A DNA stretch of 64,000 nucleotides from Streptococcus hyointestinalis (lineage in GTDB: Bacteria > Bacillota > Bacilli > Lactobacillales > Streptococcaceae), in assembly GCF_011039275.1 (NCBI RefSeq), contig NZ_JAAKGB010000001.1, positions 992,001 to 1,056,000 on the forward strand, read 5' to 3'. Both the position numbers and the translations under genes were made by a program. How positions within the stretch are numbered: position 1 is the stretch's first letter; every line of letters begins with the position of its first letter. The notes beneath the pieces are model-generated. The model was not told the origin of the DNA. It was given only the letters and a program-made list of their open reading frames with translations, and did no database searches. This document shows positions 13,344-22,901 of the stretch, one piece after another.

Positions 13344-13691
13344 TTAAGCCTCTCTTTTGGTAAAGACATCACGCTCTACCAGGCTATCCATTAAAAAGTA
13401 GAACTTGTCTTGCAAAATTTTGAGGTCTTTATTTTTGAAAATATTGACCAAGCGAAGCCCCGACTTGTCTGTAATGACAAGTTTAAAAGCTGTTAAATCT
13501 TTGTTAATCGTGATTTTAAGAGGAAAGCCGTCACCAGAATTGGGCACTTCCTCAAGCAGTCGTGTTAATTCAAAATTGCCGACTTTATTTTGCACAAAGG
13601 TCGTATCACGTAGTGTATATTTTTTGATGTTTGGGCTGATAGTGTAGATAAACGGGCAATCAGCCAGATGAATTTCAGTTTCAAAAGCCAT
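13344..13691 (-). CDS. DUF1831 domain-containing protein
   Basis: A 115-residue cytoplasmic protein of the DUF1831 family, known mainly from structures of lactic-acid-bacterial members with no assigned function. It has no signal peptide or membrane segment. The ATG is preceded by GGGAGATAACC. It follows the cysteine desulfurase by only a few bases on the same strand, and this adjacency is conserved in streptococci. A link with sulfur or thiolation chemistry is therefore plausible but only inferred. Confidence 0.8.
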   Translation of the reverse strand: MAFETEIHLADCPFIYTISPNIKKYTLRDTTFVQNKVGNFELTRLLEEVPNSGDGFPLKITINKDLTAFKLVITDKSGLRLVNIFKNKDLKILQDKFYFLMDSLVERDVFTKREA

Positions 13692-13693
13692 GG

Positions 13694-14830
13694 TTATCTC
13701 CCTATGATTTCTTTTAAAGCTTGGGCAAGAAGTGTGACCTCCTCTAGGGTGTTGAGGTCTGAAAAGCTTATACGAATAGACTCCGCCAAACGCTTAGAGT
13801 TGCTACCATAATAGCTGGTTAGGACATGACTAGGCTCAACCGTCCCAGCTGTACAAGCAGAGCCAGTGGAGACAGCAAAGCCTTTCAAATCAAGCAGTGT
13901 CAAGAGCACACTGTTTGATTGACTGGGGAACCCAATATTTAAGACATGCGGCATTCTTGTGTCGCTACCGTTGATGTAGTAGTCCACACCGTCTAGATCT
14001 GCTAGGAAAGTTTCTTTGAGTTGTTCTACCTTGCGGTAGTTTTCATCCAAATGAAGCATAGCGTCAGCCGTTGCCTGTGCCATACCGGCAATGCCTACCA
14101 TATTTTCAGTGCTAGCTCGGCGCTTTTCCTCTTGCTCACCACCGTGAAGAAGGCTATCCATGTGATGTGCCTTAGCAAATAAAATACCGACACCTTTTGG
14201 TCCATGAAATTTATGCGCAGAAGCAGAAAGAAAATCAATCCCCAACTCATGCGGTCTTAGCGCTAGCTTACCAAAAGCCTGCACAGCGTCCACGTGAAAA
14301 ACAGCTTGATGGTCTTGAAGCACCTCTGCCATTTCAGCGATAGGAAGCAAGTCCCCTGTTTCATTGTTAGCGTACATGACACTGACTAGGATAGTGTCAT
14401 CTCGTAGCGCTTCTTTGAGCATATCAGCTGTAATCTGACCGTTTTGTGGCTTGAGATAGGTCACTTCAAATCCAAAGCGCTCCTCCAGATACGCCATAGT
14501 ATGTAGGACAGAGTGGTGCTCAATCTCTGTTGTGATGAGGTGTTTTCCCTTCTCCTGGTTAGCAAGAGCATAGCCTTTAATGGCGTGGTTATTACTTTCT
14601 GTAGCTCCAGAGGTAAAGATGATTTCATGGCTTGGGACATCAAGCGTCTGCGCCAAGGTTTGACGATAAGTGCGTAGCCTTTGGTTTGCCTGTCGTCCAA
14701 AACTGTGGATACTAGAGGGGTTGCCAAAGTCTGTCGTCATCAACTCAGTCATCGCTTCAATGACTGAGGGTGTCATAGCAGTAGTAGCAGCATTGTCTAA
14801 GTAGATTGGTGTGTGTGTGATAGTGGTCAA
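13694..14830 (-). CDS. Cysteine desulfurase (NifS/IscS-like)
   Basis: A 378-residue PLP enzyme that removes sulfur from cysteine to form a protein persulfide. Visible motifs are the opening IYLDNAATT, the PLP lysine in SASAHKFHGPKG (~residue 204) and the catalytic loop cysteine in STGSACTAGTVEPSHVL (~residue 326). The start is TTG at 14830 beside AAGAAAGGA; spacing is very short, so the true start is uncertain, although no ATG precedes the conserved block. In this context the sulfur probably serves tRNA thiolation rather than Fe-S assembly, which streptococci run through Suf. Confidence 0.88.
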   Translation of the reverse strand: MTTITHTPIYLDNAATTAMTPSVIEAMTELMTTDFGNPSSIHSFGRQANQRLRTYRQTLAQTLDVPSHEIIFTSGATESNNHAIKGYALANQEKGKHLITTEIEHHSVLHTMAYLEERFGFEVTYLKPQNGQITADMLKEALRDDTILVSVMYANNETGDLLPIAEMAEVLQDHQAVFHVDAVQAFGKLALRPHELGIDFLSASAHKFHGPKGVGILFAKAHHMDSLLHGGEQEEKRRASTENMVGIAGMAQATADAMLHLDENYRKVEQLKETFLADLDGVDYYINGSDTRMPHVLNIGFPSQSNSVLLTLLDLKGFAVSTGSACTAGTVEPSHVLTSYYGSNSKRLAESIRISFSDLNTLEEVTLLAQALKEIIGR

Positions 14831-14851
14831 ATCCTTTCTTAAAGACCTAAA

Positions 14852-15817
14852 TCAGTCTTTTTGGTATGCAAACAATGGGCTGAGCGGACGGCGCTCGTGG
14901 ATGCGCACGATTGCTTTTGCAATGAGGTCAGCCGCAGAGAGGTAGGTCACATTTTCTGGGACACGCTCTTTTGTCAGAACAGAGTCTGTAACGACGATGT
15001 CTTTGATTGGAGAAGCTTCCAAGACATCAGCAGCACCGCCGGCAAAGAGACCATGGCTAGCAACAGCGTAGATGTCAGTAGCGCCACCACGCTCTAAAAT
15101 TTTCGCTGCTTCAGCAAATGTTTTTCCAGTATTTAAGATGTCGTCAATGATGATAGCTTTTTTACCTTCGACCTCACCGATGATGTAGCCCTCTTCACGA
15201 GAAGCGTCGTCTTGAGCGTAGTCAATGATAGCAATCGGTGCGTCTAAAACTTCAGCGAGACTGCGGGCACGCTTGATACCTGAGTTTTTAGGGCTAACAA
15301 CGACAACATCCTCACCAGTAAAGCCAAGACGTGAGTAGTGTTCAGCAAAAAGCGGTACAGTAAAGAGATTATCAACTGGGATGTCGAAAAATCCTTGTAC
15401 TTGAACAGCGTGCAGATCAAGTGTCAATAAGCGGTCAACACCAGCTTTGACTAGCATATTAGCAACAAGTTTTGCTGTGATTGGCTCACGAGACGCAGCG
15501 ATACGATCCTGTCTAGCATAGCCAAAGTATGGGATGACAACATTGACAGAGTTGGCACTAGCACGCTTACACGCATCAATCATAATCAATAATTCCCAAA
15601 GATTGTCATTGACTGGAAAACTAGTCGACTGGATGATGTAAATATCATCCCCACGAACGGTTTCCTCAATGTTAATCATAATCTCGCCATCTGAGAACTG
15701 ACGGCAAGAACCCTTTCCAAGCGGGATTCCTGAGACTTCAGAAATCTTCTCAGCAATTGGAAGGTTGGAAGTGAGTGAAAATAACTTGATAGGTTTGTCG
15801 GCATATTGTTCGACCAT
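14852..15817 (-). CDS. prs2: Ribose-phosphate pyrophosphokinase, Prs2 type
   Basis: A 321-residue enzyme making PRPP from ribose-5-phosphate and ATP. The catalytic flexible-loop segment [22 protein letters not shown], the PRPP-binding [12 protein letters not shown] and the C-terminal [10 protein letters not shown] are present. The N-terminus [17 protein letters not shown] matches the second streptococcal isoform rather than Prs1. AGGAGGTTCCAAGAA precedes the ATG. It heads the leftward prs2-nifS-DUF1831 group. Confidence 0.93.
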   Translation of the reverse strand: MVEQYADKPIKLFSLTSNLPIAEKISEVSGIPLGKGSCRQFSDGEIMINIEETVRGDDIYIIQSTSFPVNDNLWELLIMIDACKRASANSVNVVIPYFGYARQDRIAASREPITAKLVANMLVKAGVDRLLTLDLHAVQVQGFFDIPVDNLFTVPLFAEHYSRLGFTGEDVVVVSPKNSGIKRARSLAEVLDAPIAIIDYAQDDASREEGYIIGEVEGKKAIIIDDILNTGKTFAEAAKILERGGATDIYAVASHGLFAGGAADVLEASPIKDIVVTDSVLTKERVPENVTYLSAADLIAKAIVRIHERRPLSPLFAYQKD

Positions 15818-15911
15818 TTCTTGGAACCTCCTTTAATTATAAACCTTATAAAAGTAATACTTTCATTTTATCAAAAAAGAGGAGAAAATTCACCCTCTAG
15901 CGTCAAATTAC

Positions 15912-15960
15912 TTGCTTTATGTTTTCTTATTTGGTACCATTCTAAATAAGAAAACATAAA
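15912..15960 (+). promoter_or_regulatory. Metal-ATPase promoter inside a 17-bp perfect inverted repeat
   Basis: Arms TTTATGTTTTCTTATTT (15916-15932) and its exact reverse complement (15944-15960) flank an 11-nt spacer. TTGCTT (15912-15917) and an extended -10 TGgTACCAT (15932-15940) lie 17 bp apart, so the palindrome covers the core promoter. Its right edge touches the Shine-Dalgarno. This is a strong operator candidate for a metal-responsive repressor. Confidence 0.6.
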
Positions 15961-15972
15961 CGAGGAATTAAA

Positions 15973-17766
15973 ATGCGATTTAGAAAATTTATCATCACAG
16001 CACTGATTGGTGTCTTTGCGCTTGTTATGGAGTTTGGCTTTGACCAGCCTCACATCGCTTACCTTTTGGTTGCTATTGCTGGTTGGTGTATGGCATTTGT
16101 CATGTTGGTTGATATGATTAAGACGCTTCGTCATGGTCAGTATGGTGTTGACCTCTTAGCTATTGTTGCTATTGTGACGACGCTTTTAGTCGGTGACTAC
16201 TGGGCGAGTCTGATGATTTTAATCATGCTGACAGGCGGTGAGAGCTTGGAAGAGTACGCAAGCCGTCAGGCTGGTCGAGAACTGCGAGAGCTTTTGGACA
16301 ATTCACCTCAAGAAGCGCACCTGAAAAAAGGAGAAGACTGGGTTGATGTCCCTGTTGATGACGTAGCGATTGGCGATATTATTTTAGTAAACCCAAACGA
16401 GGTCATCCCTATTGACGGTGTGGTGGTGCAAGGAGAGACCAGCGTCAATGAATCCTCTCTGACAGGCGAGTCACTCCTAGTAGATAAAACGATTAACGAC
16501 GAAGTGCTGTCTGGTTCGATAAATGGCGACAATGCCATCAGGATAAAAGCAAGTCGTCTGGCTAAGGACAGTCAGTATCAAGTCTTGGTCAATCTCATCA
16601 AGGAACCAGAGCAAAAGCCTGCCCGCTTTGTGCGTCTGGCAGACCGCTATGCAGTGCCATTTACCGTTGCTGCCTTTGTCATTGGTGGGCTTGCTTGGTA
16701 CATCAGTGGTGACGTCATGCGTTTTGCGCAGGTCTTGGTAGTTGCTTCACCTTGTCCCTTGATTTTAGCAGCGCCCATTGCCTTTGTGGCAGGGATGAGT
16801 CGCTCAAGCCGCTCTGGTATTGTCATCAAGTCAGCAACCAGCTTTGAAATGCTCGAAAAAGCAAAATTAATCGCCTTTGACAAGACAGGCACAATCACCA
16901 ATGGTCAGCTCATGGTGGATAAAATTGTCCCAAATACTGGTGTCTCAAAAGAAGAACTCTTGCAGATTGCAGCTAGTAGCGAGCAAGAATCTACACACAT
17001 TTTGGCTCGTTCTTTGGTTGATTACGCTAAACAAGAAGGCATAGACTTGTTGCCACTGACCTCTAGCAAGGAACTAACGGCCATGGGAGTGGAAAGTCAG
17101 ATTGATGGGCACCTCGTCCGAGCAGGAAAGGCGAGCTTGATGGCTGACTTGTCTAGTGACTTGCAGGCGCATGAGACTGCTATCTATGTCTCAAAAGACG
17201 ACCACTATCTAGGGTACATCGGCTTTAAGGATACCATTCGCCCAGAGTCTAAGGAAACCATAGAGCGTCTTAAAAATTATGGCATTCAAAATGTGCTTAT
17301 GCTGACAGGGGATAAAAAAGCTGTCGCTGAAAAAGTCGCCAAGGAAGTTGGTATCACACAAGTGCAGGCAGAATGTCTGCCCCAAGATAAAATCAAACGT
17401 CTGCAGGACGCCCCAAGCGACCAACACCCAACAGTCATGGTAGGAGATGGGGTCAATGACGCTCCAGCGCTTGTCGCAGCTGATGTCGGCATTGCCATGG
17501 GAGCGCACGGTGCGACAACTGCTAGTGAAAATGCGGACGTTGTCATCCTCCAAGATGACCTCAGTAAAGTGGCTGACTTGGTTGGTATCTCAAAAGATAC
17601 GCTCCTTGTTGCAAAACAGTCTGTATGGATTGGTCTTGGTATTTGTTTCTTATTGATGTTGATAGCAAGTACTGGTGTTATCCCAGCTTTATTAGGTGCT
17701 ATCTTACAGGAGGTTATTGATACCATATCCATTTTATCAGCGCTAAGAGCGAGAAAAGACAGATAA
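15973..17766 (+). CDS. P1B-4-type heavy-metal translocating ATPase (PmtA/CoaT-like)
   Basis: A 597-residue P-type ATPase with no N-terminal metal-binding domain. The membrane metal site is SPC (VVASPCPLILAAP), the mark of the P1B-4 subgroup that exports Fe(II) or Co(II), rather than CPC. Also seen are the phosphorylated DKTGT (~residue 301), actuator TGES and hinge GDGVNDAP. Streptococcus pyogenes PmtA, a PerR-controlled ferrous iron exporter, has this architecture, so iron efflux is the best guess. A large palindrome covers its promoter. Its stop lies inside a bidirectional terminator shared with the CYTH gene. Confidence 0.88.
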   Translation: MRFRKFIITALIGVFALVMEFGFDQPHIAYLLVAIAGWCMAFVMLVDMIKTLRHGQYGVDLLAIVAIVTTLLVGDYWASLMILIMLTGGESLEEYASRQAGRELRELLDNSPQEAHLKKGEDWVDVPVDDVAIGDIILVNPNEVIPIDGVVVQGETSVNESSLTGESLLVDKTINDEVLSGSINGDNAIRIKASRLAKDSQYQVLVNLIKEPEQKPARFVRLADRYAVPFTVAAFVIGGLAWYISGDVMRFAQVLVVASPCPLILAAPIAFVAGMSRSSRSGIVIKSATSFEMLEKAKLIAFDKTGTITNGQLMVDKIVPNTGVSKEELLQIAASSEQESTHILARSLVDYAKQEGIDLLPLTSSKELTAMGVESQIDGHLVRAGKASLMADLSSDLQAHETAIYVSKDDHYLGYIGFKDTIRPESKETIERLKNYGIQNVLMLTGDKKAVAEKVAKEVGITQVQAECLPQDKIKRLQDAPSDQHPTVMVGDGVNDAPALVAADVGIAMGAHGATTASENADVVILQDDLSKVADLVGISKDTLLVAKQSVWIGLGICFLLMLIASTGVIPALLGAILQEVIDTISILSALRARKDR

Positions 17767-17801
17767 AAACAGCTAATTCTAGCTGTTTTTATCTGTCTTT
17801 T
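17754..17801. terminator. Bidirectional terminator containing both flanking stop codons
   Basis: Perfect 22-bp arms (17754-17775 and 17780-17801) with a 4-nt loop and A/T tracts on each side. The ATPase TAA (17764-17766) and the CYTH TAG (17779-17781, minus) both lie within the structure. Confidence 0.88.
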
Positions 17802-18366
17802 GGTTTCTCAGTGTGGCACTGAATCTGGCAACCTTGCTTTTAGCGTATTTGAAATTGATACTTTGCTCGGCTAAGAAGTTGTCAAAATCATCCTTACCTT
17901 TTTTAGCGTCAAGCACTTCTAGCTCAAGCTCATAATCACGAATGCCAGCGTACTGATTGTCATCTAAAGCCATGAGCCCAATCGCCGTTTGGCATTCTCG
18001 TCTAGTGGTTGTGAGATAGCCAAAAACTGCTAGCGCACTTGGGTCAACCCCTTGGTCTTTGATACGCTTTGTGATGTCATTTTCAGGCAATTGTCCTGTT
18101 TTAATCATCTCTTTAGCTTCATCAATAGGCAGAGCGATATTGTATTCCCAGTTGCCGACGTCCTTTGGGATTTTTAGGGTCAGCTCGGCTGCGTTTGAGA
18201 TGGTGCGGATACGCAGTGACATGCGGTGGGCTTTCATATCGAAGTTTTCAGTATCAAAGTAGTAGTTGGTTTGTGTGACAGGTGCTACGTGTGAAAATTG
18301 CGCCTTGAGACGATTAAACTCGTCTTTTGTCAGCATCGTTTTAAATTCTATCTCAAGATGGTTCAT
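17779..18366 (-). CDS. CYTH domain protein (triphosphate tunnel metalloenzyme)
   Basis: A 195-residue single-domain CYTH protein. The signature ExExK appears at the start (HLEIEFKTML), followed by basic strands LRIRT and LTLKIPK and the acidic strand YELELEVLD that line the triphosphate tunnel. Such proteins hydrolyse tripolyphosphate or thiamine triphosphate, and some are adenylate cyclases. Divergent relQ next door suggests a nucleotide-phosphate role, and this pairing is conserved in streptococci. The ATG at 18366 is the first codon of the ExExK block. Confidence 0.88.
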   Translation of the reverse strand: MNHLEIEFKTMLTKDEFNRLKAQFSHVAPVTQTNYYFDTENFDMKAHRMSLRIRTISNAAELTLKIPKDVGNWEYNIALPIDEAKEMIKTGQLPENDITKRIKDQGVDPSALAVFGYLTTTRRECQTAIGLMALDDNQYAGIRDYELELEVLDAKKGKDDFDNFLAEQSINFKYAKSKVARFSATLRNQKTDKNS

Positions 18367-18391
18367 AGTTCACGTCCTTTGGAAATTTTAT

Positions 18392-18399
18392 GGTATAAT
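18392..18399 (+). promoter_or_regulatory. Extended -10 promoter for relQ
   Basis: GGTATAAT preceded by T gives TGgTATAAT (TATAAT at 18394-18399). No good -35 is seen 17 bp upstream, as is common for extended -10 promoters. Confidence 0.45.
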
Positions 18400-18472
18400 A
18401 AACGTTAAGTTTATTTTATAAGAAATTGGCTCATTTGACAAGGTTTTGTCATGGGCTTAGAGGAGAGAGTGT

Positions 18473-19144
18473 ATGGGCATGGACTGGGAACCCTTTTTGG
18501 ACCCTTATATCCAGACAGTTGGTGAGTTGAAAATCAAGCTGAGAAGTATTCGCAAGCAATTTCGTAAGCAAAATAAACACTCGCCCATCGAGTTTGTGAC
18601 AGGACGTGTCAAGTCTATTGAGAGTATTAAGGAAAAGATGGTCTTGCGTGATATTCGTTTTGAAAATTTAGCGACGGATTTGCAGGATATTGCTGGGCTT
18701 CGTATTATGGTGCAGTTTGTTGATGACGTTGATGATGTGCTGGAGCTTTTACGCAAACGTCAGGACATGACTATTGTACAGGAGCGTGATTATATCCATC
18801 ATATGAAAGCTAGCGGCTACCGCTCTTATCACGTGATTGTAGAGTACCCTGTTGATACCATTCATGGGCAAAAGAAGATTTTAGCTGAGATACAGATTAG
18901 GACCTTAGCCATGAATTTTTGGGCGACTATTGAGCACTCGCTCAACTACAAATACCAAGGTGATTTTCCTGAAGAAATCAAAAAACGTTTGGAAGTGACG
19001 GCTAAGATTGCTTTTGAGCTGGATGAGGAAATGCGTAAAATCCGTGAGGATATTCGTGAAGCGCAGCTTTTATTTGACCCTGAAAATAGAAAGTTAAGTG
19101 ATGGTTTAGGAAATAGCGATGACACAGATGAATTATACCGATAA
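18473..19144 (+). CDS. relQ: Small alarmone synthetase RelQ (GTP pyrophosphokinase)
   Basis: A 223-residue (p)ppGpp synthetase without hydrolase or TGS domains. The synthetase fold shows [15 protein letters not shown], the metal-binding aspartate in [11 protein letters not shown], the ATP/GTP-binding [12 protein letters not shown] and [17 protein letters not shown]. The C-terminal helix drives tetramer formation in RelQ. It makes ppGpp independently of the ribosome, typically during cell-wall stress. It starts an operon relQ-nadK-rluD-pta, with a 26-nt overlap into nadK. Confidence 0.94.
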   Translation: MGMDWEPFLDPYIQTVGELKIKLRSIRKQFRKQNKHSPIEFVTGRVKSIESIKEKMVLRDIRFENLATDLQDIAGLRIMVQFVDDVDDVLELLRKRQDMTIVQERDYIHHMKASGYRSYHVIVEYPVDTIHGQKKILAEIQIRTLAMNFWATIEHSLNYKYQGDFPEEIKKRLEVTAKIAFELDEEMRKIREDIREAQLLFDPENRKLSDGLGNSDDTDELYR

Positions 19145-19961
19145 GAAAAAGCCCACTCGTGTGGCGATTATTAGTAACGGCAAGTACCAGAGTAAGCGCA
19201 TTGCAGGCAAGCTCTTTGCGATTTTTAAGGACGCTGATGATTTTTACCTGACCAAAAGAGATCCAGATGTGGTGATTAGTATTGGTGGTGACGGCATGTT
19301 GCTGTCTGCTTTTCATATGTACGAGAAGGCTCTAGACCATGTGCGTTTTGTTGGCATTCACACGGGGCACTTGGGTTTTTACACGGACTCTCGTGACTTT
19401 GAGGTGGATAAGCTGATTGAAAATCTCAGACAGGATAAGGGAGAGAGCATTTCTTATCCTATCGTTAAGGTTAAGATTACCCTAGCAGATGGGCGTGTTA
19501 TCAAAGGGCGTGCACTCAATGAGTCAACCATTAAACGTATCGAAAAAACTATGGTGGCTGATGTCGTCATCAACAAGGTCAAGTTTGAGCGTTTTCGTGG
19601 CGATGGTCTGTCTGTCTCAACGCCGACAGGCAGCACCGCCTACAACAAATCACTGGGCGGAGCCATTTTACACCCAACCATTGAAGCGCTGCAATTGACT
19701 GAAATCTCAAGTCTTAACAACCGTGTTTATCGCACCATTGGCTCGTCGCTCATCATCCCTAAAAAGGATGCTATTGAGGTGGTGCCAAAGCGCTTGGGGC
19801 TCTATACTATTTCCATTGACAATAAACCCATGCAGTACCGCAATGTCAAAAAGATTGAGTACAGCATTGATAGCAAGAAAATTCACTTTGTGGCAACACC
19901 AAGTCACACCAGCTTTTGGGAGCGTGTCATGGATGCCTTTATCGGAGAGTGCGATTCATGA
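19119..19961 (+). CDS. nadK: NAD kinase
   Basis: A 280-residue enzyme phosphorylating NAD to NADP. The GGDG motif ([16 protein letters not shown]) and the NE/D-rich substrate region with [16 protein letters not shown] are visible. The start could be ATG 19119 or 19128; both lie within the 3' end of relQ. The stop overlaps the next gene as ATGA. Placement between RelQ and the pseudouridine synthase is conserved across Firmicutes. Confidence 0.93.
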   Translation: MTQMNYTDKKKPTRVAIISNGKYQSKRIAGKLFAIFKDADDFYLTKRDPDVVISIGGDGMLLSAFHMYEKALDHVRFVGIHTGHLGFYTDSRDFEVDKLIENLRQDKGESISYPIVKVKITLADGRVIKGRALNESTIKRIEKTMVADVVINKVKFERFRGDGLSVSTPTGSTAYNKSLGGAILHPTIEALQLTEISSLNNRVYRTIGSSLIIPKKDAIEVVPKRLGLYTISIDNKPMQYRNVKKIEYSIDSKKIHFVATPSHTSFWERVMDAFIGECDS

Positions 19962-20860
19962 GATTTGAGTTTGTAGCAGACAGACAAGTCAAGGTCAAAA
20001 CGCTTCTCAAAAGCCACGATATTTCAAAAGGCTTGTTGGCTAAGGTTAAGTTCAAGGGTGGCAATATCTGGGTCAACGGTGTGGAGCAAAATGCCATTTA
20101 TCTCCTTGATGTCGGCGATAAAGTAGCCATTGACATCCCTGATGAAGCCCCTCATGAGACGCTTATCCCAGTCCAAAAAGAGCTGAATATCGTCGCAGAA
20201 GACGACCACTTTCTCGTCCTCAATAAACCCTACGGTGTGGCAAGTATCCCAAGTAAGAACCACACCAACACCATGGCGAATTTCATCAAGCACTATTATC
20301 AAGAAAAGGGCTACCCAAACCAGCAGGTGCATCTCGTGACGCGGCTGGATAAGGATACCAGTGGGCTTATGCTCTTTGCCAAGCACGGCTACGCCCATGC
20401 GAGACTAGATAAGCAGTTGCAGACAAAGTCCATTGAAAAGCGCTACTATGCCTTGGTTTCTGGTGAGGGAGACTTGCCAGATTCTGGTGAGATTATCGCA
20501 CCGATTGCAAGGGATGTCGATAGTATCATCACGAGACGTGTCCACAAGTCTGGAAAGTATGCGCATACTAGCTACCAAGTGGTGGAGCGATTTGGTGATG
20601 TGGCTTTGGTGGATGTGTTGCTACACACAGGGCGCACTCATCAGATACGTGTGCATTTTTCTCATATTGGTTTTCCTCTTTTGGGCGATGATTTGTACGG
20701 TGGGAGGATGGCTCTGGGTATCACTCGCCAAGCTTTGCATTGTCACTCTCTTAGATTTACAGACCCTTTCACAAAAAAGCAGCGCTGTCATGAAATTGGC
20801 TTGACAGATGATTTTGATAGCGTTATCATAGAACTGAAAGAAAATAATAGAAGGAGTTGA
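19958..20860 (+). CDS. RluA/RluD family pseudouridine synthase
   Basis: A 300-residue RNA modification enzyme. An S4-like N-terminus is followed by the catalytic aspartate in [17 protein letters not shown] (~residue 130) and the distal [26 protein letters not shown] block. It converts uridines to pseudouridine, most likely in 23S rRNA; the exact target cannot be deduced. The ATG at 19958 forms an ATGA overlap with the nadK stop, so it is translated from the same mRNA. Confidence 0.9.
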   Translation: MRFEFVADRQVKVKTLLKSHDISKGLLAKVKFKGGNIWVNGVEQNAIYLLDVGDKVAIDIPDEAPHETLIPVQKELNIVAEDDHFLVLNKPYGVASIPSKNHTNTMANFIKHYYQEKGYPNQQVHLVTRLDKDTSGLMLFAKHGYAHARLDKQLQTKSIEKRYYALVSGEGDLPDSGEIIAPIARDVDSIITRRVHKSGKYAHTSYQVVERFGDVALVDVLLHTGRTHQIRVHFSHIGFPLLGDDLYGGRMALGITRQALHCHSLRFTDPFTKKQRCHEIGLTDDFDSVIIELKENNRRS

Positions 20861-20862
20861 CT

Positions 20863-21849
20863 ATGCGCTCTTTATTTGGAACTTTACGTGAAAAAGTAGC
20901 TAGTAACTATGTCAAGATTGTCTTTCCAGAGGGAAATGACGACCGTGTCTTGCGAGCTGCAGCTCGCCTCAAGTTTGAAGGCTTGATTGACCCAGTTATC
21001 CTCGGTGAATATGACGAGGTGCACGACTCACTAGCTCGTCTGGGCTTTGTAGACCAAGACTATACCATTATCAATCCCAATGACTACGCTGACTTTGAGA
21101 ATATGAAAGAAGCCTTTGTTGAAATCCGAAAAGGCAAAGCAACCCTAGAGGATGCGGCTCGTCTTTTGCGTGATGTCAATTATTTTGGGGTCATGTTAGT
21201 CAAGATGGGCTTGGCTGATGGGATGGTTTCAGGAGCCATTCACTCGACAGCGGACACCGTGCGCCCAGCGCTTCAAATCATCAAGACCAAACCAGGGATT
21301 TCAAGGACATCTGGTGTGTTCTTGATGAACCGTGAGTCCACTGAGCAGCGTTTTCTCTTTGCGGACTGTGCGATTAACATCGACCCAAATGCTCAAGAAT
21401 TGGCTGAAATTGCGGTCAATACTGCGGAAACAGCAGCTATTTTTGGCATTGACCCTAAGGTGGCTCTCTTGAGCTTTTCACCCAAAGGAAGTGCTAAAGC
21501 ACCGCAAGTTGACAAGGTGCAAGAAGCGGTTAGATTGGCTAAGGAAATGGCACCTGATGTTGCCATTGACGGTGAGTTGCAGTTTGACGCTGCCTTTGTC
21601 GCAGAAACAGCAGCCATCAAGGCGCCAGACAGCCCTGTTGCTGGACAAGCTAATGTCTTTGTTTTCCCAGATTTGCAGTCTGGTAATATCGGCTACAAAA
21701 TTGCACAGCGCCTAGGGATGTTTGAGGCGATTGGACCTGTCCTTCAAGGACTCAACGCACCTGTGAATGATTTGTCACGAGGCTCTAGTGCTGAGGACAT
21801 TTACAAACTGTCTATTATCACAGCAGCGCAAGCGCTTGATAGACACTGA
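20863..21849 (+). CDS. pta: Phosphate acetyltransferase
   Basis: A 328-residue Pta of the short class. It converts acetyl-CoA and phosphate to acetyl phosphate and CoA in mixed-acid fermentation. Family blocks seen are VFPEGNDDRVLRAA at the N-terminus, GMVSGAIHSTADTVRPALQI (substrate site) and VFPDLQSGNIGYKIAQR near the end. The ATG at 20863 is preceded by GAAGGAG; a TTG 6 nt earlier is not needed. A stem-loop follows at 21863-21890. Confidence 0.94.
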   Translation: MRSLFGTLREKVASNYVKIVFPEGNDDRVLRAAARLKFEGLIDPVILGEYDEVHDSLARLGFVDQDYTIINPNDYADFENMKEAFVEIRKGKATLEDAARLLRDVNYFGVMLVKMGLADGMVSGAIHSTADTVRPALQIIKTKPGISRTSGVFLMNRESTEQRFLFADCAINIDPNAQELAEIAVNTAETAAIFGIDPKVALLSFSPKGSAKAPQVDKVQEAVRLAKEMAPDVAIDGELQFDAAFVAETAAIKAPDSPVAGQANVFVFPDLQSGNIGYKIAQRLGMFEAIGPVLQGLNAPVNDLSRGSSAEDIYKLSIITAAQALDRH

Positions 21850-21862
21850 TGGAGATAAAAGA

Positions 21863-21890
21863 AGCGAGGAAATAAACTCGCTCTTTCTTT
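21863..21890 (+). terminator. Weak stem-loop after pta
   Basis: AGCGAG (21863-21868) / CTCGCT (21877-21882), then a T-rich tract. The short stem may only attenuate, letting some transcription reach the SDR gene. Confidence 0.5.
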
Positions 21891-21908
21891 TTAGAAATGA
21901 GGTAAAAC

Positions 21909-22664
21909 ATGACAGATATTGCTTTAGTGACAGGCGCTTCGGCAGGCTTTGGCATTGCTATTGTTGAGCGCTTAATAGCGGATGGCTACAAGGTCATCGG
22001 TGCCGCAAGGCGCTTTGATAAATTGCAAGAACTGGCAAAAAGACTCGGTGAGGATTTTTACCCGCTGGAGATGGATGTGACCGATAGAAGCTCTGTTGAT
22101 AGAGCGTTAGCGTCTTTGCCAACGTCTTTTGAGCCCATTTCCCTTTTGGTCAATAATGCTGGCTTGGCGCTGGGGCTTGATAAAGCTTACGAAGCGGATT
22201 TTGAGGATTGGCTAACCATGATTGAGACCAATGTGATTGGCTTAGCCTACGTGACAAGAAAGCTCCTGCCTGATATGGTCGAGCGCAATCACGGTTTGAT
22301 TGTCAATCTTGGCTCAACAGCGGGCACCGTGCCTTACCCTGGTGCTAATGTCTACGGCAGCACCAAGGCTTTTGTCAAGCAGTTCTCGCTCAATCTGCGA
22401 GCTGACCTTGCTGGGACACGTATCCGTGTGTCTAATATCGAGCCTGGGCTTTGTGAGGGGACAGAGTTTTCCAATGTCCGCTTTAAGGGTGATGATGAGC
22501 GTGCTGAAAAGCTCTACGAGGGAGCGCACGCCATTCAACCAAAAGACATCGCAGAGACTGTCTCTTGGATAGCCAGCCAGCCTGAGCATGTCAATATCAA
22601 CCGTATCGAAATCATGCCCACCTCGCAACCCTTTGGAGCGCAGCCAGTTTCTCGTGACCTGTAA
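21909..22664 (+). CDS. Short-chain dehydrogenase/reductase (YdfG-like)
   Basis: A 251-residue SDR. The cofactor loop is TGASAGFGIAI with an ARR following strand 2, suggesting NADP(H). NNAG is present, as are the catalytic Ser in NLGSTAGTVPYP and the Tyr/Lys pair in YGSTKAFVKQF. The sequence pattern with GLCEGTEFSNVRFKGD resembles the YdfG/NADP-dependent 3-hydroxy acid dehydrogenase group. The natural substrate is uncertain. Confidence 0.87.
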   Translation: MTDIALVTGASAGFGIAIVERLIADGYKVIGAARRFDKLQELAKRLGEDFYPLEMDVTDRSSVDRALASLPTSFEPISLLVNNAGLALGLDKAYEADFEDWLTMIETNVIGLAYVTRKLLPDMVERNHGLIVNLGSTAGTVPYPGANVYGSTKAFVKQFSLNLRADLAGTRIRVSNIEPGLCEGTEFSNVRFKGDDERAEKLYEGAHAIQPKDIAETVSWIASQPEHVNINRIEIMPTSQPFGAQPVSRDL

Positions 22665-22733
22665 AAAAACAGTTTCTGAAAAATAACGGAAACATTCGAT
22701 TACAAAACCATGTCACTCTCGTAACATTTTTGT

Positions 22734-22847
22734 TATGATGAGAAGAGAAAAGGGATAGTGACAGCTAAAATGCCTAGTTATCTAGCTGTCTTTTGTAATA
22801 ATTGGAATATTTAAAATAGCAAGCCCTCTATTAGGGCTTTTCTTTTT
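22734..22847 (+). ncRNA. Possible small RNA or leader with two hairpins upstream of kup
   Basis: TGtTATGAT (22731-22739) is an extended -10. Downstream, GACAGCTA (22760-22767) / TAGCTGTC (22783-22790) plus T4, and AAGCCCT (22821-22827) / AGGGCTT (22833-22839) plus T-rich, form two terminator-like hairpins. A ~50 or ~100 nt transcript is predicted. No family is recognised. Confidence 0.3.
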
Positions 22848-22857
22848 GAGCGTCTGT

Positions 22858-22865
22858 GCTATAAT
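22858..22865 (+). promoter_or_regulatory. Extended -10 promoter for kup
   Basis: TGcTATAAT, with the hexamer at 22860-22865, lies downstream of the second hairpin and 19 nt before GGAGG. Confidence 0.5.
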
Positions 22866-22901
22866 GGTTGGGTCATAAAAAACGGAGGCTAAACATGAAA
22901 A

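Noticed and set aside
13344..13691. DUF1831 gene as part of a toxin-antitoxin pair
   Set aside because: Family and synteny with nifS are conserved in streptococci; there is no partner gene.
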